Assembly (NCBI GenBank): GCA_019925105.1
Contig: JAHGAU010000036.1
Coordinates: 186,001 to 250,000 of the forward strand
Origin: Niebla homalea
Lineage: Eukaryota > Ascomycota > Lecanoromycetes > Lecanorales > Ramalinaceae
DNA: 64,000 nt
Reading direction: 5' to 3'
The notes beneath the pieces were generated by a model. The model saw only the letters and a list, made by a program, of their open reading frames with translations. It was not told the DNA's origin and did no database searches. Shown in pieces: positions 53,487 through 64,000 of the stretch (within the stretch, counting starts at the first letter, position 1; each line of letters begins with the position of its first letter). Both the position numbers and the translations under genes were made by a program.

Positions 53487-55771
53487 TTAACCAGCCACCT
53501 CATTGTCATTGGTTTGTGTGTTTTTACCCCGAGCGTCGTGCCTGTATTCATAGAACATTGTCAAGGGCAGTGCGATCCACGCGAAAGTCCCCATGTCCAC
53601 CCAGGGTACTATAAAGTCAAGACCAAAGCACAAACCAGCAAATACAGCGAAAATCCCACGTGAGAACAGATGACGCTCGCGTCTCTGCCGGCTACCAACA
53701 CCTATCGTGACGTCGTAGAGTCGTATCATGGAGATAAGCGAGATGCCCGCATCGTATGGTACTATGACCCAGTACGATGGCTCTGGGAGGTTGACCGCTA
53801 TGGTATAAGAGATCCAAAAGATGAGGAAGCCAACGCGCCAGAAGTTCCGGAGCCTGATGTACCACTGCAGTAGCTGGCGGACGCTGGGACCAGCCAAAAT
53901 CGGGAGGATGATGGTGACAAAGAGCAAAGGCGCAGCCAGGTAATAAAACCATCTTATACTCCAAAGTCGCGCACTGGGGGGATCGTTTGGATGATTCGAA
54001 GGGTGGGGATCGGTGATATTTGGATGATTTGAAGGGGCGGAATCGGTGATGTTCATTCCAAGAAAAGACTGTCGGGATTTCAGTCCACACAAATCGCGAT
54101 ATCTCCTCATGCTTGCGAATAGGGGTACTTACAGTTACGAAAGCAAGTGGAACATACACAGCAGCCAGAAATGTGAGCATAGTCGTGTTCCGTGATTTCA
54201 GTGCGTTCAGCGCCTCGATCTGCCCGCCATGTCAACTTGATCTGCCTTTTGACCAAAGAAAGTACCTCGTTTTGTAATCGGTCAATGTTCTCCCCTAGCT
54301 TCTTCAGTTCGGCTCGTAGATACTTGAGATCGTCCTGGTACAATCCCTTCGCAAAGATATCATGACGGATATCTGAATTTAGGCTGGCTAGATCGACAAG
54401 GTATCGATCCATCTCGTCCAGTTGCGAGAGATTGTTCCGTACATCTTCCTCCGCCTTTTCGACGCAGTCCTTAAGATGCAGCAAGTACTGGACCTTTTCG
54501 GTCCTTGGAGTTCTACGGGCTTCGAAAGTCTTGGTATCCCATATCATTAGCTATTAAGCGGTAGGGAGGAAATCCGCGTAGACACATTGGACAGGGCCTT
54601 ACCAAAAAGCGAGTCGACGTCGATGCTTCTTTCAGAAAATTCACCAGGGCAGAGGTAGCAAGAGACAAGAGCTGGTCGAGCGCAGAAATCAGCTCGGAGC
54701 CTGCGGACCAGAAGTGTCTTGACGACGCAGGAATCTTGCGCTGCTCTCGAAAGTCTCGCATTGATGCTTCGTCTTTCAAGATTAAGACCATGCGAATATC
54801 TCGAGGAGCGTGGTTATCGAGGATAGTGATGCTTGCGTAATCCGATTTAGGGGGATTTGTGAATGACCGCCAAATGTAGGTATCCAGGTCATTTTTGTAT
54901 TGCGGCGCATGTGATTGCCATGTAAGTATAAATCGAGCGTTGCCTGGGGAGACACGAAAATACTCTTCGTTTGCTTGCTCTACACATGCAATCAGCGGAT
55001 TAGGCTAATCATGCAGCATGACATTGCGCATACGCTGCGAAGGTAGCGTGATGTCGTAGGTCGCTCTTAGACCCTTGGACGAGCTTTCGTCAAAGAAATT
55101 TACAATCTCCGGAGGCACATTCCAAGTCTTCTCCTCGGAAAGAAGAAGAAGGGATGCCCTTTGTGCCACCTCACGCATCATCATGATTCGATTCTGTTCA
55201 AAGACATGTAAGAGTTTGTATCCTGCTGCAGCATTGTCCACGCTTGCTCTGGCTGTGCATTCACTGATCGCAAATGTCAGTTTCTTGACAGGCATGTTTT
55301 GTCATTGCTGGCTTACAACACTAGGAACACATCTGTGAAGACTTGATTGGATACCGAATGAAGCGTCTTGCACCAGCCCTGCAGGTCATCCTCCTTGCCG
55401 ACTTTTGCTTCGAGGCCTTGTCATCGAGGAATTCATGATAGTCGGTAATGGACCAATTACTCACCCTCGGGCGGCGAAACCACAGGAGGACATGATATCG
55501 ACAGTCCTACATTACGCAACAAAGCCTTGTCCGGCCGCCGATAGAGGTGGCCAAAGTATTTGATGAATGATGACCCCACGGCTTGTTTCTTTGCAGCTGC
55601 AGCAATGAGAGATCCCGCGGCATCTAATTCGGCGGCTCCAGTAGATCGCCAGGGATTAAACCTCCGCCATTTTCTCGTGGCACCTCTCTGTCGCTGGGAT
55701 TCCAACGTGGGGTGTCTTTTCGTTGGAGTGGGCTGGACGCCGCCTAGCTCGATTGTCTCCATTGGAGACAT
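53487..55771 (-). CDS. CorA-like magnesium-transporter-family membrane protein
   Basis: Seven exons reconstructed: 55771-55465, 55416-55317, 55263-55034, 54979-54603, 54550-54266, 54219-54133 and 54068-53487; introns of 46-64 nt; 655 aa, all phases consistent. The N-terminal half is a soluble domain (EEYFRVSPGNARFILTWQ, SDYASITILDNHAPRDIRMV). A long coiled coil follows (YLRAELKKLGENIDRLQNEI), then ALNALKSRNTTMLTFLAAVY into PLAFVTSFLGMN: the CorA stalk helix, first membrane helix and Gly-Met-Asn signature (residues about 466-468). A second helix is WFYYLAAPLLFVTIILPI. Unlike standard CorA, about 120 more residues carry further hydrophobic segments (VGFLIFWISYTIAV, GIFAVFAGLCFGLDFIV). Ion transport is by family only; many fungal CorA-like proteins are uncharacterised. 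Confidence 0.75.
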
Positions 55772-56947
55772 TCACACGTGGACCTACCAGACTTTGCTTA
55801 TACTGGATTTCTCTAATAGCAATAACAGGAGCACAATGATGATAAGAGAGTAATGAAGCCAACAGGCAGAGTCGGGAAGGCTGGAAAACACGCTCAACAA
55901 TACTGTCAGTGACGATCATGGCAGGATTGGGAAATGGGGTTCAGTCCCAACTCAATAGCGTATGAGAGGCTGCATGAAGTACCGCTCTTAAAATAGCTTT
56001 AGGGACTAGGGAGACAGGGTTGGTTCTTCAAGAGCCGTCAATCTCTAGCCTTAAAACACCCTGTAGCCTTACGAGTAGCCAGCTTAACCAGCATGCAGGC
56101 TTTGCACAACAAGTTTTTTTGGTGATGGCAGGCGCCTGGCGAATCTCAGTGCGAGCCATCTCTAGTGGTCCAAAGGTCTCTGCTTGACATGACGCAAGAT
56201 ATTCAACTGCATGTACCATAAGTGTGTAATGCTAAAGAGTCCTTTCAGCGGCATGCATGGGAGGTGATTGGATGCACGAGATAGAGTACACTATCCCTTG
56301 AATGCCTTCCGTCCAGAATATCTTGGGGCTTATGTGCGGCAAACGAGTACTTGTTTGACCTTTCCACGGTAGCACAAAAAGGCACTTCCAGGCTCGCCTG
56401 GATCCAAGAAATGTCTACGCGTGCGGGCCAAATCTCAACACCTACTTGATTCTAAGAAAAGGAGCTTGAATGGGAAGACTTCGCGTATAGTTATTATTGC
56501 AAGGTTACATAACCAAACAGTCTTTGCGATTGTGGATATTTGTGGCTGTTGTGATCAGAGACTTGCTCACTTCATCAGAGCGAGCCAGACACCTCGGTAG
56601 CTTGCCTCGCCAGGAGCAAGAAAAATTGCAACGTGTGGGTGCCAAGATCAACCACCTTCCAACCTTCACCTCATACGCTATAAATCTTGATCATGACCTT
56701 GGATGAAAGTATAGTACTAATTTTGTTCATCAAACCTCTTTGGTTACCAAAGACTACTTTGCTATTCGTACTTGGCCGGCCACACTAGCCACACCTAGCC
56801 ACACAAGCCCAAGCCCAAGCCACACTTCCTTGATCCAAAGACAACTGTTCTCCCACTTCATAACCATCGCTCTCCGTAACTAACAGGCTGTCCTCCGCAT
56901 CTCCCACGGTCATCTTTACCCGAAGCTCAACCTTCCCTTCGCACCCC
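55772..56947. other. Divergent promoters of CorA-like and UBC genes
   Basis: No gene is seen. An AGCCACAC/AGCCCA short repeat occurs at about 56786-56825, just upstream of the UBC leader. Confidence 0.5.
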
Positions 56948-57841
56948 ATGGCCCTCCCAACCTTCAACACCAAATCTCCCACCATCAAACGCATCCTCAA
57001 GGAAGCCTCCGAATTGACCGCCCACCCGGATCCAACCCTCCACGCCGCGCCCCTGGAACACAATCTCTTCGAATGGCACTTCACCCTGCGCGGCCCTCCC
57101 TCCACCCCTTATTCCCAAGGCGCCTACCACGGTCGCATCATCCTTCCGCCAACTTACCCCTTACGTCCTCCCTCCTTTCGATTCTTGACCCCTTCAGGCC
57201 GCTTCGAGGTGAACAGAGAGATATGTCTGAGTATCTCGGGACATCATGAAGAGACGTGGCAGCCTGCATGGGGGATCCGCACGGCGCTATGGGCGTTGAG
57301 GGCGTTCATGGAGGGGGATGCGAAGGGGCAAGTGGGGGGGATGGACATGCCCGTGGGGGAGAGGGAGAGAATGGCGGGGGAGAGTCGGGGCTGGAGGTGT
57401 AGGGGATGTGGTGGCAGGAGGAATGAGGATATCTTGAGGGAGGAGGGTGGTGGGGAGGGAAAGCAGGGGGAGAAAGTTGATGTGCCCGAGGAGTTGAAAT
57501 TTGGCTTTCGGGATCAGATGGAGGGCAGTAAGGGGGAGAGGGTGGATAAAGGGAAGGGGAAGGAGGTTGTGGGTGACGTGGCTGCGCAGCAGGTGGCATC
57601 TCAAGCGCAAGAGGGGACGCCGCGCATGCCACAGCGCGTCCAGCAAACACAACAGATGGCGCAGACGGCGGTGCCAGCAGCGCCGGTGCCACGGACGGTA
57701 CAACCCCTAAGGCCTACGCGAACAGTACCGTCACTACCGCAGCGGACTAGTGTTGACGGGGTGCCTGCGTGGGTCGACAAAGCCATCACAGGTGTCGTCG
57801 CTGCACTAGCTCTCCTCATCATCAAGAAGATCCTGGTGTGA
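56948..57841 (+). CDS. Tail-anchored ubiquitin-conjugating enzyme, Ubc6/UBE2J type
   Basis: E2 enzyme of ER-associated degradation. Single exon, 297 aa. The UBC fold covers residues 8-135: KSPTIKRILKEASEL, LFEWHFTLRGPP, YHGRIILPPTYPLRPPSF and the catalytic Cys 93 in NREICLSISGHHEETW, where a CLSISGHH-type active site replaces the HPN-centred loop of other E2s, typical of the UBE2J class. A WGIRTALWALRAFM helix follows. A low-complexity Gly/Glu then Gln/Pro linker leads to a C-terminal anchor (WVDKAITGVVAALALLIIKK). Wording with GGMDM and SRGWRCRGCGG after the fold is like fungal UBE2J1 homologues. The first ATG is used. Confidence 0.93.
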   Translation: MALPTFNTKSPTIKRILKEASELTAHPDPTLHAAPLEHNLFEWHFTLRGPPSTPYSQGAYHGRIILPPTYPLRPPSFRFLTPSGRFEVNREICLSISGHHEETWQPAWGIRTALWALRAFMEGDAKGQVGGMDMPVGERERMAGESRGWRCRGCGGRRNEDILREEGGGEGKQGEKVDVPEELKFGFRDQMEGSKGERVDKGKGKEVVGDVAAQQVASQAQEGTPRMPQRVQQTQQMAQTAVPAAPVPRTVQPLRPTRTVPSLPQRTSVDGVPAWVDKAITGVVAALALLIIKKILV

Positions 57842-59456
57842 GCCTCTTTTGCGAGTGTAGAAACAGGTTCAATGCCGATACGACTGACTGCACTGCAAAA
57901 ACCCAAGCCACACTTGTTTCGAGGTCATACCGCAACGCGAACTTAGTAACCCATGCACGCATTCCATCCTCATCTCCACCACCATGCCGCAAGTATTCAG
58001 CCTCACAGACATCGAGCCACACTCTCAGCAGTGTCCAGATCAAGGACCCCCAACCATAGAGGCGAGAGTCAACCCTCCTCTATCAGCATTGATTGCTCAA
58101 CTCGTCCACCTTGAAACGAAGTATCTGGCCGCCAATCTATTCACTCCTCAGCGTTTCCCTCATCGCCATTTACATCCAGAGCGACTGCCGCTGCAGAAGC
58201 AGGAATCATCATGTGAGCCAGCCCATTCAAGGGGCGGTATTCGTGCGTCCTCACTACCGCTTGATGAATATAGATTGCTCCACGATTATGCCGTCACAGT
58301 ACCGTTGTTGGAAAATTCGATTTAGTAAGCAATACAAGGGATCTTGGATAGCGCTTGGAGATACCATAGCTTATTTCTTTGAGACGGTCTCCTGCTTGCA
58401 ATGATGGACCAGAGTGAGCCGTATTATGGGACTGATGGTTTACATTTCAAGTAGCTGTTGCGCTGTTGGGACGCCGCGCCCACCGCTAAAAGAACGGCCT
58501 ACCACCACGAATGCCATCTGTGCCTCGTTGAAATTGTTAGGTGTCAAGGTATCTCGAGAGATTATGACTCTAAGTAACGTCAAGACCTACCACCACCCTC
58601 TCAATACTTCGTGAGCGGAGACGGGCTTGAAAGCGCACCGCTATCACATTGAAATCAGAATGAGGCAGCCGTGTTAGCTTGAGACGGTCATCGATATTTA
58701 AGAACTCTGAATGGGACCAGGCCCTTGACCCGGCAAACCCCGCCCGGGATCGACAGAAGTCCCCCTCAGGTCAGTCGCATGCAAAGAAAAAGGGTGCAAT
58801 AGAACGTGGCGTTGAAAAAGAAGGTGCATCGAAATCAGATGCAAGATTGAAAGCTGATCATCAAAGTCCTTCCCACCTTGTGAATTACAGTTGGAACCGG
58901 ATACGGGTACCCAGATGCCGTGATCAGCACGTTGCCGATGCTCGCTGAGGAATCTGAGTACAGCAGCACCCCTTTGGGTTAGCGAGAGTAAAGGGGGTGT
59001 CGAACTGTGCAGCTATCCTTTCCACTACCAAAAATATTTCCATATCACGGTGAAATCTGGCACCGACTCCTATGAAGGCATTTTGCAAGATCGACGTATG
59101 TTTGCGAATAATCTGTTGGTTATCATACGGTTTGGACGAGCACAATGGTTCAGCAGATCAGGATTTTATCATCAAAGGCCTCGAATCGGCAGCTCTCACT
59201 ATAAAAAAATCAGACATTAAAGACAATTTGCCGTATATGATACTATCCTCGAACCTGTATGTCCCCTGTGTTAGCTCATCGAGGTTGGAAATCGGTTTCT
59301 GCAGAGACCCGAATTGAGATGTACCTATCAGTAATTAGTTTTCTACCGCTGTTCCTGTTATCCCAAATCATCCTACTTTTTCATTCCGCAACATCTTCTG
59401 AAAGTTCTGCCAAAGCTTTTCTCAATGCACGCTTCTAGGACCATTTCGCCGTCACC
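57842..59456. other. Gene-poor region between UBC and surface-protein genes
   Basis: No supported gene. A 113-codon frame at 57984-58325 has a good ATG context but no family resemblance or biased composition. Confidence 0.45.
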
Positions 59457-60508
59457 ATGTCCATCATCTTCCAGCTCGATCGCAGACAAGCGTTCCAGCC
59501 CTCCTGTCCCAGTGGGGGCGACTTCTATGCCTGCCAGTCTGGCCCATCTTTCGTAGGCTGCTGCGCTTCGCAAGCGTGCGATGATGGCTGTTCGGACGGC
59601 AATCTCGAGCCCGCAAGCTTCAACCCCAGCTTCGCAGGCCAATTCCATGACCAGCAGTGCCCGACGGGGAGTCGCTGGTACACTTGTTCCGCCACACAAC
59701 CTCCATTCATGGGCTGCTGCAAAATCAATCCTTGCAACAACAATGGGTGCCCGACGGGCGACCTCACGGCCGGCTTCCTGTCCTCGAACCCCAAGGAGGC
59801 GGCGGATTTCTTGCCATCTGGCTCAGCAGCCGCGTCTGCTTCCTCGTCGAGTCCATCTGCTGCAACCAGTTCATCATCGCAAATCTTCTCCAGCTCAACT
59901 CCAATTCAATCTTCAGCGGCTTCTATGACTAGCCAAGTCGCTGCTACTGCATTACCCTCACTAGCTGCATCTGGGAAACGAACGAGCTCCGGGACAATTG
60001 CTGGCGCATCGGTCGGCGGAGTAGCAGCTGCACTGGTCCTGCTCGGGCTTCTTGCATTCTTCCTACGGCGCAAGGCCGTCCGCTCTCGTCATCACATGTC
60101 GTCCTCGCGAGCTGCCTATTGGGGTCAAGGCAAAGAACCTGTCGTCGCCGCGGACTCTAAACAGGATCCTGATTGGGAGTCGGTAGCGATGGGGAACCGC
60201 AAGGATGAAGCATATCACACGAGTATGTCATTCTGACCCTTCCCCCCCCCATATCTTCCCCCTCTCCCATTCAACCGACCTATTGCAAGTGCAGGCTGTC
60301 GATACGATTGCCAAGCTAAGAATCTTTTTCCTTTACAGCACCCGAACTCATGTCCACACCCGCCCAGACGTGTACCTCATCCTCCCCCCAGAGTCCGGTG
60401 AGCGAGTTGGATGGTCGAGCCATGCAACGACTGGTGCCGATTTCGCCACAGGTATCGTCTGAATACCCTTCGCCTCCGAGTTCGCATCCACCGCGTTTCT
60501 CGTCATGA
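59457..60508 (+). CDS. Cysteine-rich single-pass surface protein
   Basis: Exons 59457-60222 and 60339-60508; the intron (116 nt) begins GTATGT and removes an early stop; 311 aa. Two tandem Cys modules have the pattern CPSGGDFYACQSGPSFVGCC and CPTGSRWYTCSATQPPFMGC, each followed by a CxxxxC or CxxxxxC pair. A Ser/Ala-rich stalk of about 70 residues, likely O-glycosylated, leads to one membrane helix (GASVGGVAAALVLLGLLAFF) with a basic stop (LRRKAVRSRHH). The cytoplasmic tail ends in a Pro/Ser-rich piece contributed by exon 2 (SELDGRAMQRLVPISPQ). The layout resembles fungal wall-stress or adhesion proteins. No hydrophobic signal peptide precedes the first module (MSIIFQLDRRQAFQPSC), so an upstream exon may be missing. 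Confidence 0.75.
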
Positions 60509-61619
60509 TGCCCCAGACTTCAGCCTGCGGCGGCGGTATCAGCTTTGAAATGACTTGTCTGTGGAAAGGATCGGGTTGAGCGAGGGTGATTGGTGATTGC
60601 ATTACAAGTCAGAATGAAAACTCTTGACAACGTTCTTCCCTATCCTTGCTATTCAATATATTATAGATCTGAAGTCCGCATCACTGCATGATTTCTCCCC
60701 TTGGCCAAGTAGCAAAACTCAGCTTATGCACAAGAGGGTCCACCCTGGTCAAGTCGAGGAACCAAAATCCCATCTATCTAGTCGGCGGCATCAACGGCAC
60801 ACTCTCGTCACGAGCAAAAAAGAATTGCAACGGAGGGCGTGCTATGATACCATCCCGCCCCAAATGCATACTTTCTCCCTAGTCATCCAACCTACCTGTC
60901 TTATCTTTTCAATTCAACCCAAAACGCCGTTGATCAAAAGAAGTTCTGGGTTTATAAAGTCACTGGGCTTGATTCAACCACACATATTCCGGATCAAGGT
61001 CTTTTGGCCCCAGGTATAGGTAGTCGGTGGCGGGAATAGGAGTCCGATATTTGCTGCCCACGTTGCGGTTGGTTTTTGCTCCTGACGAGGGAGGGATATT
61101 GAGCAGCAACTACGGGATGGGGCCGGGGAGTATTCGTGTGCTGAATGCTCAAGATAATCATTGTGGTATTATTTCGGGTTCGGGGGCGCCATTTTGCTTG
61201 AGTTAGTGGGCGGTAAAGCGGTGCTGCAAGGCCTTTTCTGCCTTATCATCATCTTCATCTTGAAGGCAACTGCGATATTGATGAGTTATACTGTGGTGTT
61301 TGATGTTAAATTGACGAGATCGTTTGGCTTGGCTTGGGCTCGTGGCGAAGGGAAGGGGGCCAATTTGGAAGGTATTGGTTCCAACAGCGTCGAGGACTAA
61401 AGGAGGTGGGATGAGTGGGATAGCGAGAGAGTATTGAGGGAGCAGAGGGTAGGAAGGGGGTAGAGATGAAGTAAGGCAAGAGTAGAGGGGGAGCAGGGAG
61501 GTATCAGAGAAAGAAAAGGGAGGGAGCATGAAGGAACAGATGATTTGCCAATACATCCGATCAAGCGTCTTGTCGCATCACTAACGGTAATCTCGAAGTT
61601 GCTGAATTCGACTCCCTGC
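60509..61619. other. Intergenic, convergent 3' ends
   Basis: Between the surface-protein gene (plus) and the AAA ATPase (minus). Purine-rich near 61395-61530. No gene is seen. Confidence 0.5.
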
Positions 61620-64000
61620 TTATGGGCGAATGCCATCCTCCTTCTTCTTTTCATCGTCATTCATCCCACCTTGCAAATCTGTCGTGTGCTTATCGAACTG
61701 AAGCGCTACTTTGATGACCTGCTGCAAGTCCGCATATTGCAAATCCTTGCCCTGGTATCTTGCCAATTGCCTTGAACTCGTAATAGCGTTCCTGATCTGC
61801 CGGCCGTTCAACTCACTTCTCGCTAAATCATTCCGATGTCTATAAATATCGTCAAAATCGATCCCCTCTTCCGCGAAATTCTCCAAACGTCGGAAAAAAT
61901 TCTCCCAAATCTTAAGTCGATCCTTGAATTTCAATCTGTCGTAATGCAGAGCAAGTTGTATCCGCGACTTGAAGGACTCGTCGAAGGTGCCGACGCGGTT
62001 TGTGGTCAGAATGAGTATTCCTTCATAGTACTCGAGGACTCGCAGAAAGACAGAGACAAGGGCGTTGCGGGCAAGACTTTCCACCGATCTTTCTTCCAAG
62101 TAGACATCAGCTTCATCCAGCAGTACGACGCAATTCCAGACCTTGCCAAGGTACAGGACCGACTCGAGGTAGCTCTCAACATGTGTCGGTTCTGCGCCCA
62201 AATCTCCACATGTGACTCGATACAGTGGTTTCTCGGCGATCTCCGCTACAGTCTCCGCAGTGAAAGTCTTCCCTGTCCCCGGCCCGCCATGTAGGAGTAC
62301 GATGAGCCCCTGCCCTTTACCAGCAATCAAGTCGGTCCCTTTTTCTTTTTCAAGCTGCTGCATGACCAAAGCTTCGACCAAAGACTTGTTGAGCGGGTCA
62401 ATCACAAGGCTCTTAAACGCATCTTTGTTCCAGGACACCTCAGATATGTGAGTAACATCTAATTTCTCCCATCTCTTGCTTTGCATGTTGAATCCATCGA
62501 TTTCATTTGGCAGTAGCAGTAGGAACGGGTCCGGAGGAGCCTCTTCCCTATTCATTGTACCAGGACCAAGGTCATCCGCAAACGGTTTTGTTGGAGTGTC
62601 CTTCTTGTGAAGCTTTTTATAAGTAGCTGGATCGATCATATACCTTGATTCTGTGGGTTCAGCCTCACCAACGCCTTGACTCGGGCGGTAAGAAACATAT
62701 CTTCGGAATCTGGATTTCCAAAACTGAGAGCCCACAGCTTCAAGTGTCGCGATCTGTTCTGCGTCCGCGAACTCCTTGGGGAAGAGCTCAAGATCTTTGA
62801 CTGATACTATTTCCGACGACCCAATAGGAACTTGCAAGCAAAGTGTCTGGCTTGCCATTTGAAAGTTGCCGTCAAATTCCCAGAATTTGACCTGGACATC
62901 CCACCGTTCTACGTCACCCAGGCCCTTTATCATTGAATTAGCTATTCGAGTGGGTGCTGAGGTGGCGGCGTAGGCCGATCGAGATTGCTTCTTTTGGCTG
63001 ATCAAGACATCGCCTTCCTTGATCAAGTAATGCATGAGTCCGCGGTGTATGGTGCCAGCATCCAGGAGTCGTCTTACGTCTTCATACTGCACTGAAAATC
63101 TGTTGTCAATGTATTCGAGTAGGAGACTCCAGTCATATGGTGCCTCCTCCTTCAGGCAGGACACGCATTTTACAAGGGACCCGCGAAAGTGGTAGAAGGC
63201 CAAGTACGGAGCCGCAAGCGTCACCTCAGAATCCTCAAACTCGAAGCTTTCACGAATGCTCGGATGATATTGAGATAGTTCCTCAACGACTCGCTGGAGG
63301 GTCTTGATCAATCTCGAAGAGTTGATGGTTATAGATTCCGACCATGGAATGACCGAACCTTCATTTTCCGGTAGGATTTGTTTATACTGGGCTGGTGTGT
63401 CCCGAAAAACGATGAACGCCACTTCAGGATGCCTGTCTAGATACGAGTCCAACCGGGCGATCGGTAGCTGTCCCTGCAATGAGCTCACATCTTTGTCTCC
63501 TGTCACCCATAGAGGCTGATCAAGATACATGATCGGTAATCCCTCTGAGGCACGACCAATCCTATAAATGATTTTGAACTCAGGAAGTTTCACTCTCTTC
63601 TTCAAGGCTTCGAGCTCACGCCGCAATGCCTGTATCTCATTAGATTGCTGGCCTGCTGAGACTTCTCTTTTGCGACTGTTGGCCGGTTCAGATTTCAAGT
63701 CTGGAGTAGCCGCCAGCTCTGATTCACTGCCAAAGGAGTTGTGGTCCATCCGCCTTCGCTTGCGCTGTTGATGCCCATTCATGTCTGTATATGATTCTTT
63801 ACGCATGACTCCAAGGTCCATATCCATCCAGTCGAAACCCTCGCCAAACGGGCCTTCACCCTCCTGGTGGTAGCTGTGGTTGAGGCGGGGGGAGGGGATA
63901 GGCGGTGCCGTCCAAGGTTGACTAGCCGCGAGGATGTCACGAAAATCACTGATTTCGTCCTCTTCGGGCCGAGTCCCATGAGATTCTTTCTCCTGAAATG
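61620..64000 (-). CDS. Fungal AAA+ ATPase with N-terminal DUF7025-like domain (5' end beyond window)
   Basis: The open frame runs through base 64000, so the start lies to the right; the ATG at 63827 is internal because coding-like sequence (ISDFRDILAASQPWTAPPIP) continues upstream. At least 793 residues are visible. Disordered Lys/Arg (QQRKRRRMDHN) and a coiled coil (EIQALRRELEALKKRVK) lead into an all-beta N-domain typical of this fungal family. The AAA module has Walker A GGPGTGKTFTAE, Walker B VVLLDEADVYLEER, sensor-1 LILTTNRVGTFDESFKSRIQ with arginine-finger residues, and a C-terminal helical lid (SELNGRQIRNAITSSRQLA). Relatives are common in filamentous ascomycetes; substrates are not known. 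Confidence 0.9.
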   Translation of the reverse strand, partial: FQEKESHGTRPEEDEISDFRDILAASQPWTAPPIPSPRLNHSYHQEGEGPFGEGFDWMDMDLGVMRKESYTDMNGHQQRKRRRMDHNSFGSESELAATPDLKSEPANSRKREVSAGQQSNEIQALRRELEALKKRVKLPEFKIIYRIGRASEGLPIMYLDQPLWVTGDKDVSSLQGQLPIARLDSYLDRHPEVAFIVFRDTPAQYKQILPENEGSVIPWSESITINSSRLIKTLQRVVEELSQYHPSIRESFEFEDSEVTLAAPYLAFYHFRGSLVKCVSCLKEEAPYDWSLLLEYIDNRFSVQYEDVRRLLDAGTIHRGLMHYLIKEGDVLISQKKQSRSAYAATSAPTRIANSMIKGLGDVERWDVQVKFWEFDGNFQMASQTLCLQVPIGSSEIVSVKDLELFPKEFADAEQIATLEAVGSQFWKSRFRRYVSYRPSQGVGEAEPTESRYMIDPATYKKLHKKDTPTKPFADDLGPGTMNREEAPPDPFLLLLPNEIDGFNMQSKRWEKLDVTHISEVSWNKDAFKSLVIDPLNKSLVEALVMQQLEKEKGTDLIAGKGQGLIVLLHGGPGTGKTFTAETVAEIAEKPLYRVTCGDLGAEPTHVESYLESVLYLGKVWNCVVLLDEADVYLEERSVESLARNALVSVFLRVLEYYEGILILTTNRVGTFDESFKSRIQLALHYDRLKFKDRLKIWENFFRRLENFAEEGIDFDDIYRHRNDLARSELNGRQIRNAITSSRQLARYQGKDLQYADLQQVIKVALQFDKHTTDLQGGMNDDEKKKEDGIRP

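Noticed and set aside
57984..58325. 113-codon plus-strand frame with ACCATGC context
   Set aside because: No recognisable domain, no splice signals and ordinary composition; length is within chance for 1.6 kb of noncoding DNA.
1..64000. CRISPR arrays, rRNA genes, insertion sequences
   Set aside because: None seen; the window is eukaryotic nuclear DNA and no regular spaced repeats, rRNA blocks or transposase frames were found.

Overview
This window is nuclear DNA from a filamentous ascomycete (Pezizomycotina). The evidence is short introns (about 46-280 nt) with GT..AG ends and CTAAC/CTGAT-like branch sites, genes on both strands with no operons, and families typical of this group: a PTH11-like 7TM receptor, a DHA2 drug transporter, a short-form phospholipase D, cyanase and a fungal AAA ATPase. 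I cannot assign the class with confidence. Coding starts were placed on ATG only. Exon joins were worked out by hand from reading frame, splice sites and family resemblance.

Left part (1-20 kb): DHA2 multidrug transporter cut by the window edge; Sec2-domain Rab GEF; GABA/amino-acid permease; YAP1-binding/glomulin-like protein; PTH11/SAT4-type rhodopsin-like protein; ribosome biogenesis protein RRP5; and, head to head with RRP5, a Cdt2-like WD40 protein whose promoter holds an MluI cell-cycle box.

Middle (20-44 kb): Tim17-like membrane protein, TIF3/eIF4B, heme-oxygenase-like protein, a 3-kb gene-poor low-complexity stretch, palmitoyltransferase PFA3, rhomboid protease, DNA polymerase delta POL3 (two CGCGT elements one helical turn apart upstream), a multi-finger C2H2 protein, a small conserved protein with a Cys-Cys-Gly-Trp-Trp end, and cyanase with a possible mitochondrial extension.

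Right part (44-64 kb): phospholipase D; a candidate lipopeptide (a-factor-like) pheromone precursor gene with two alternative CaaX terminal exons behind a promoter rich in CAAAG (HMG-box core) motifs and degenerate repeats; a gene-poor stretch with tRNA-like relics; a CorA-like membrane protein with extra membrane segments; a tail-anchored ubiquitin-conjugating enzyme; a cysteine-rich surface protein; and an AAA ATPase running off the right edge. Most genes are independent housekeeping or accessory functions. The most interesting locus is the tiny CaaX gene at 49165-49556.
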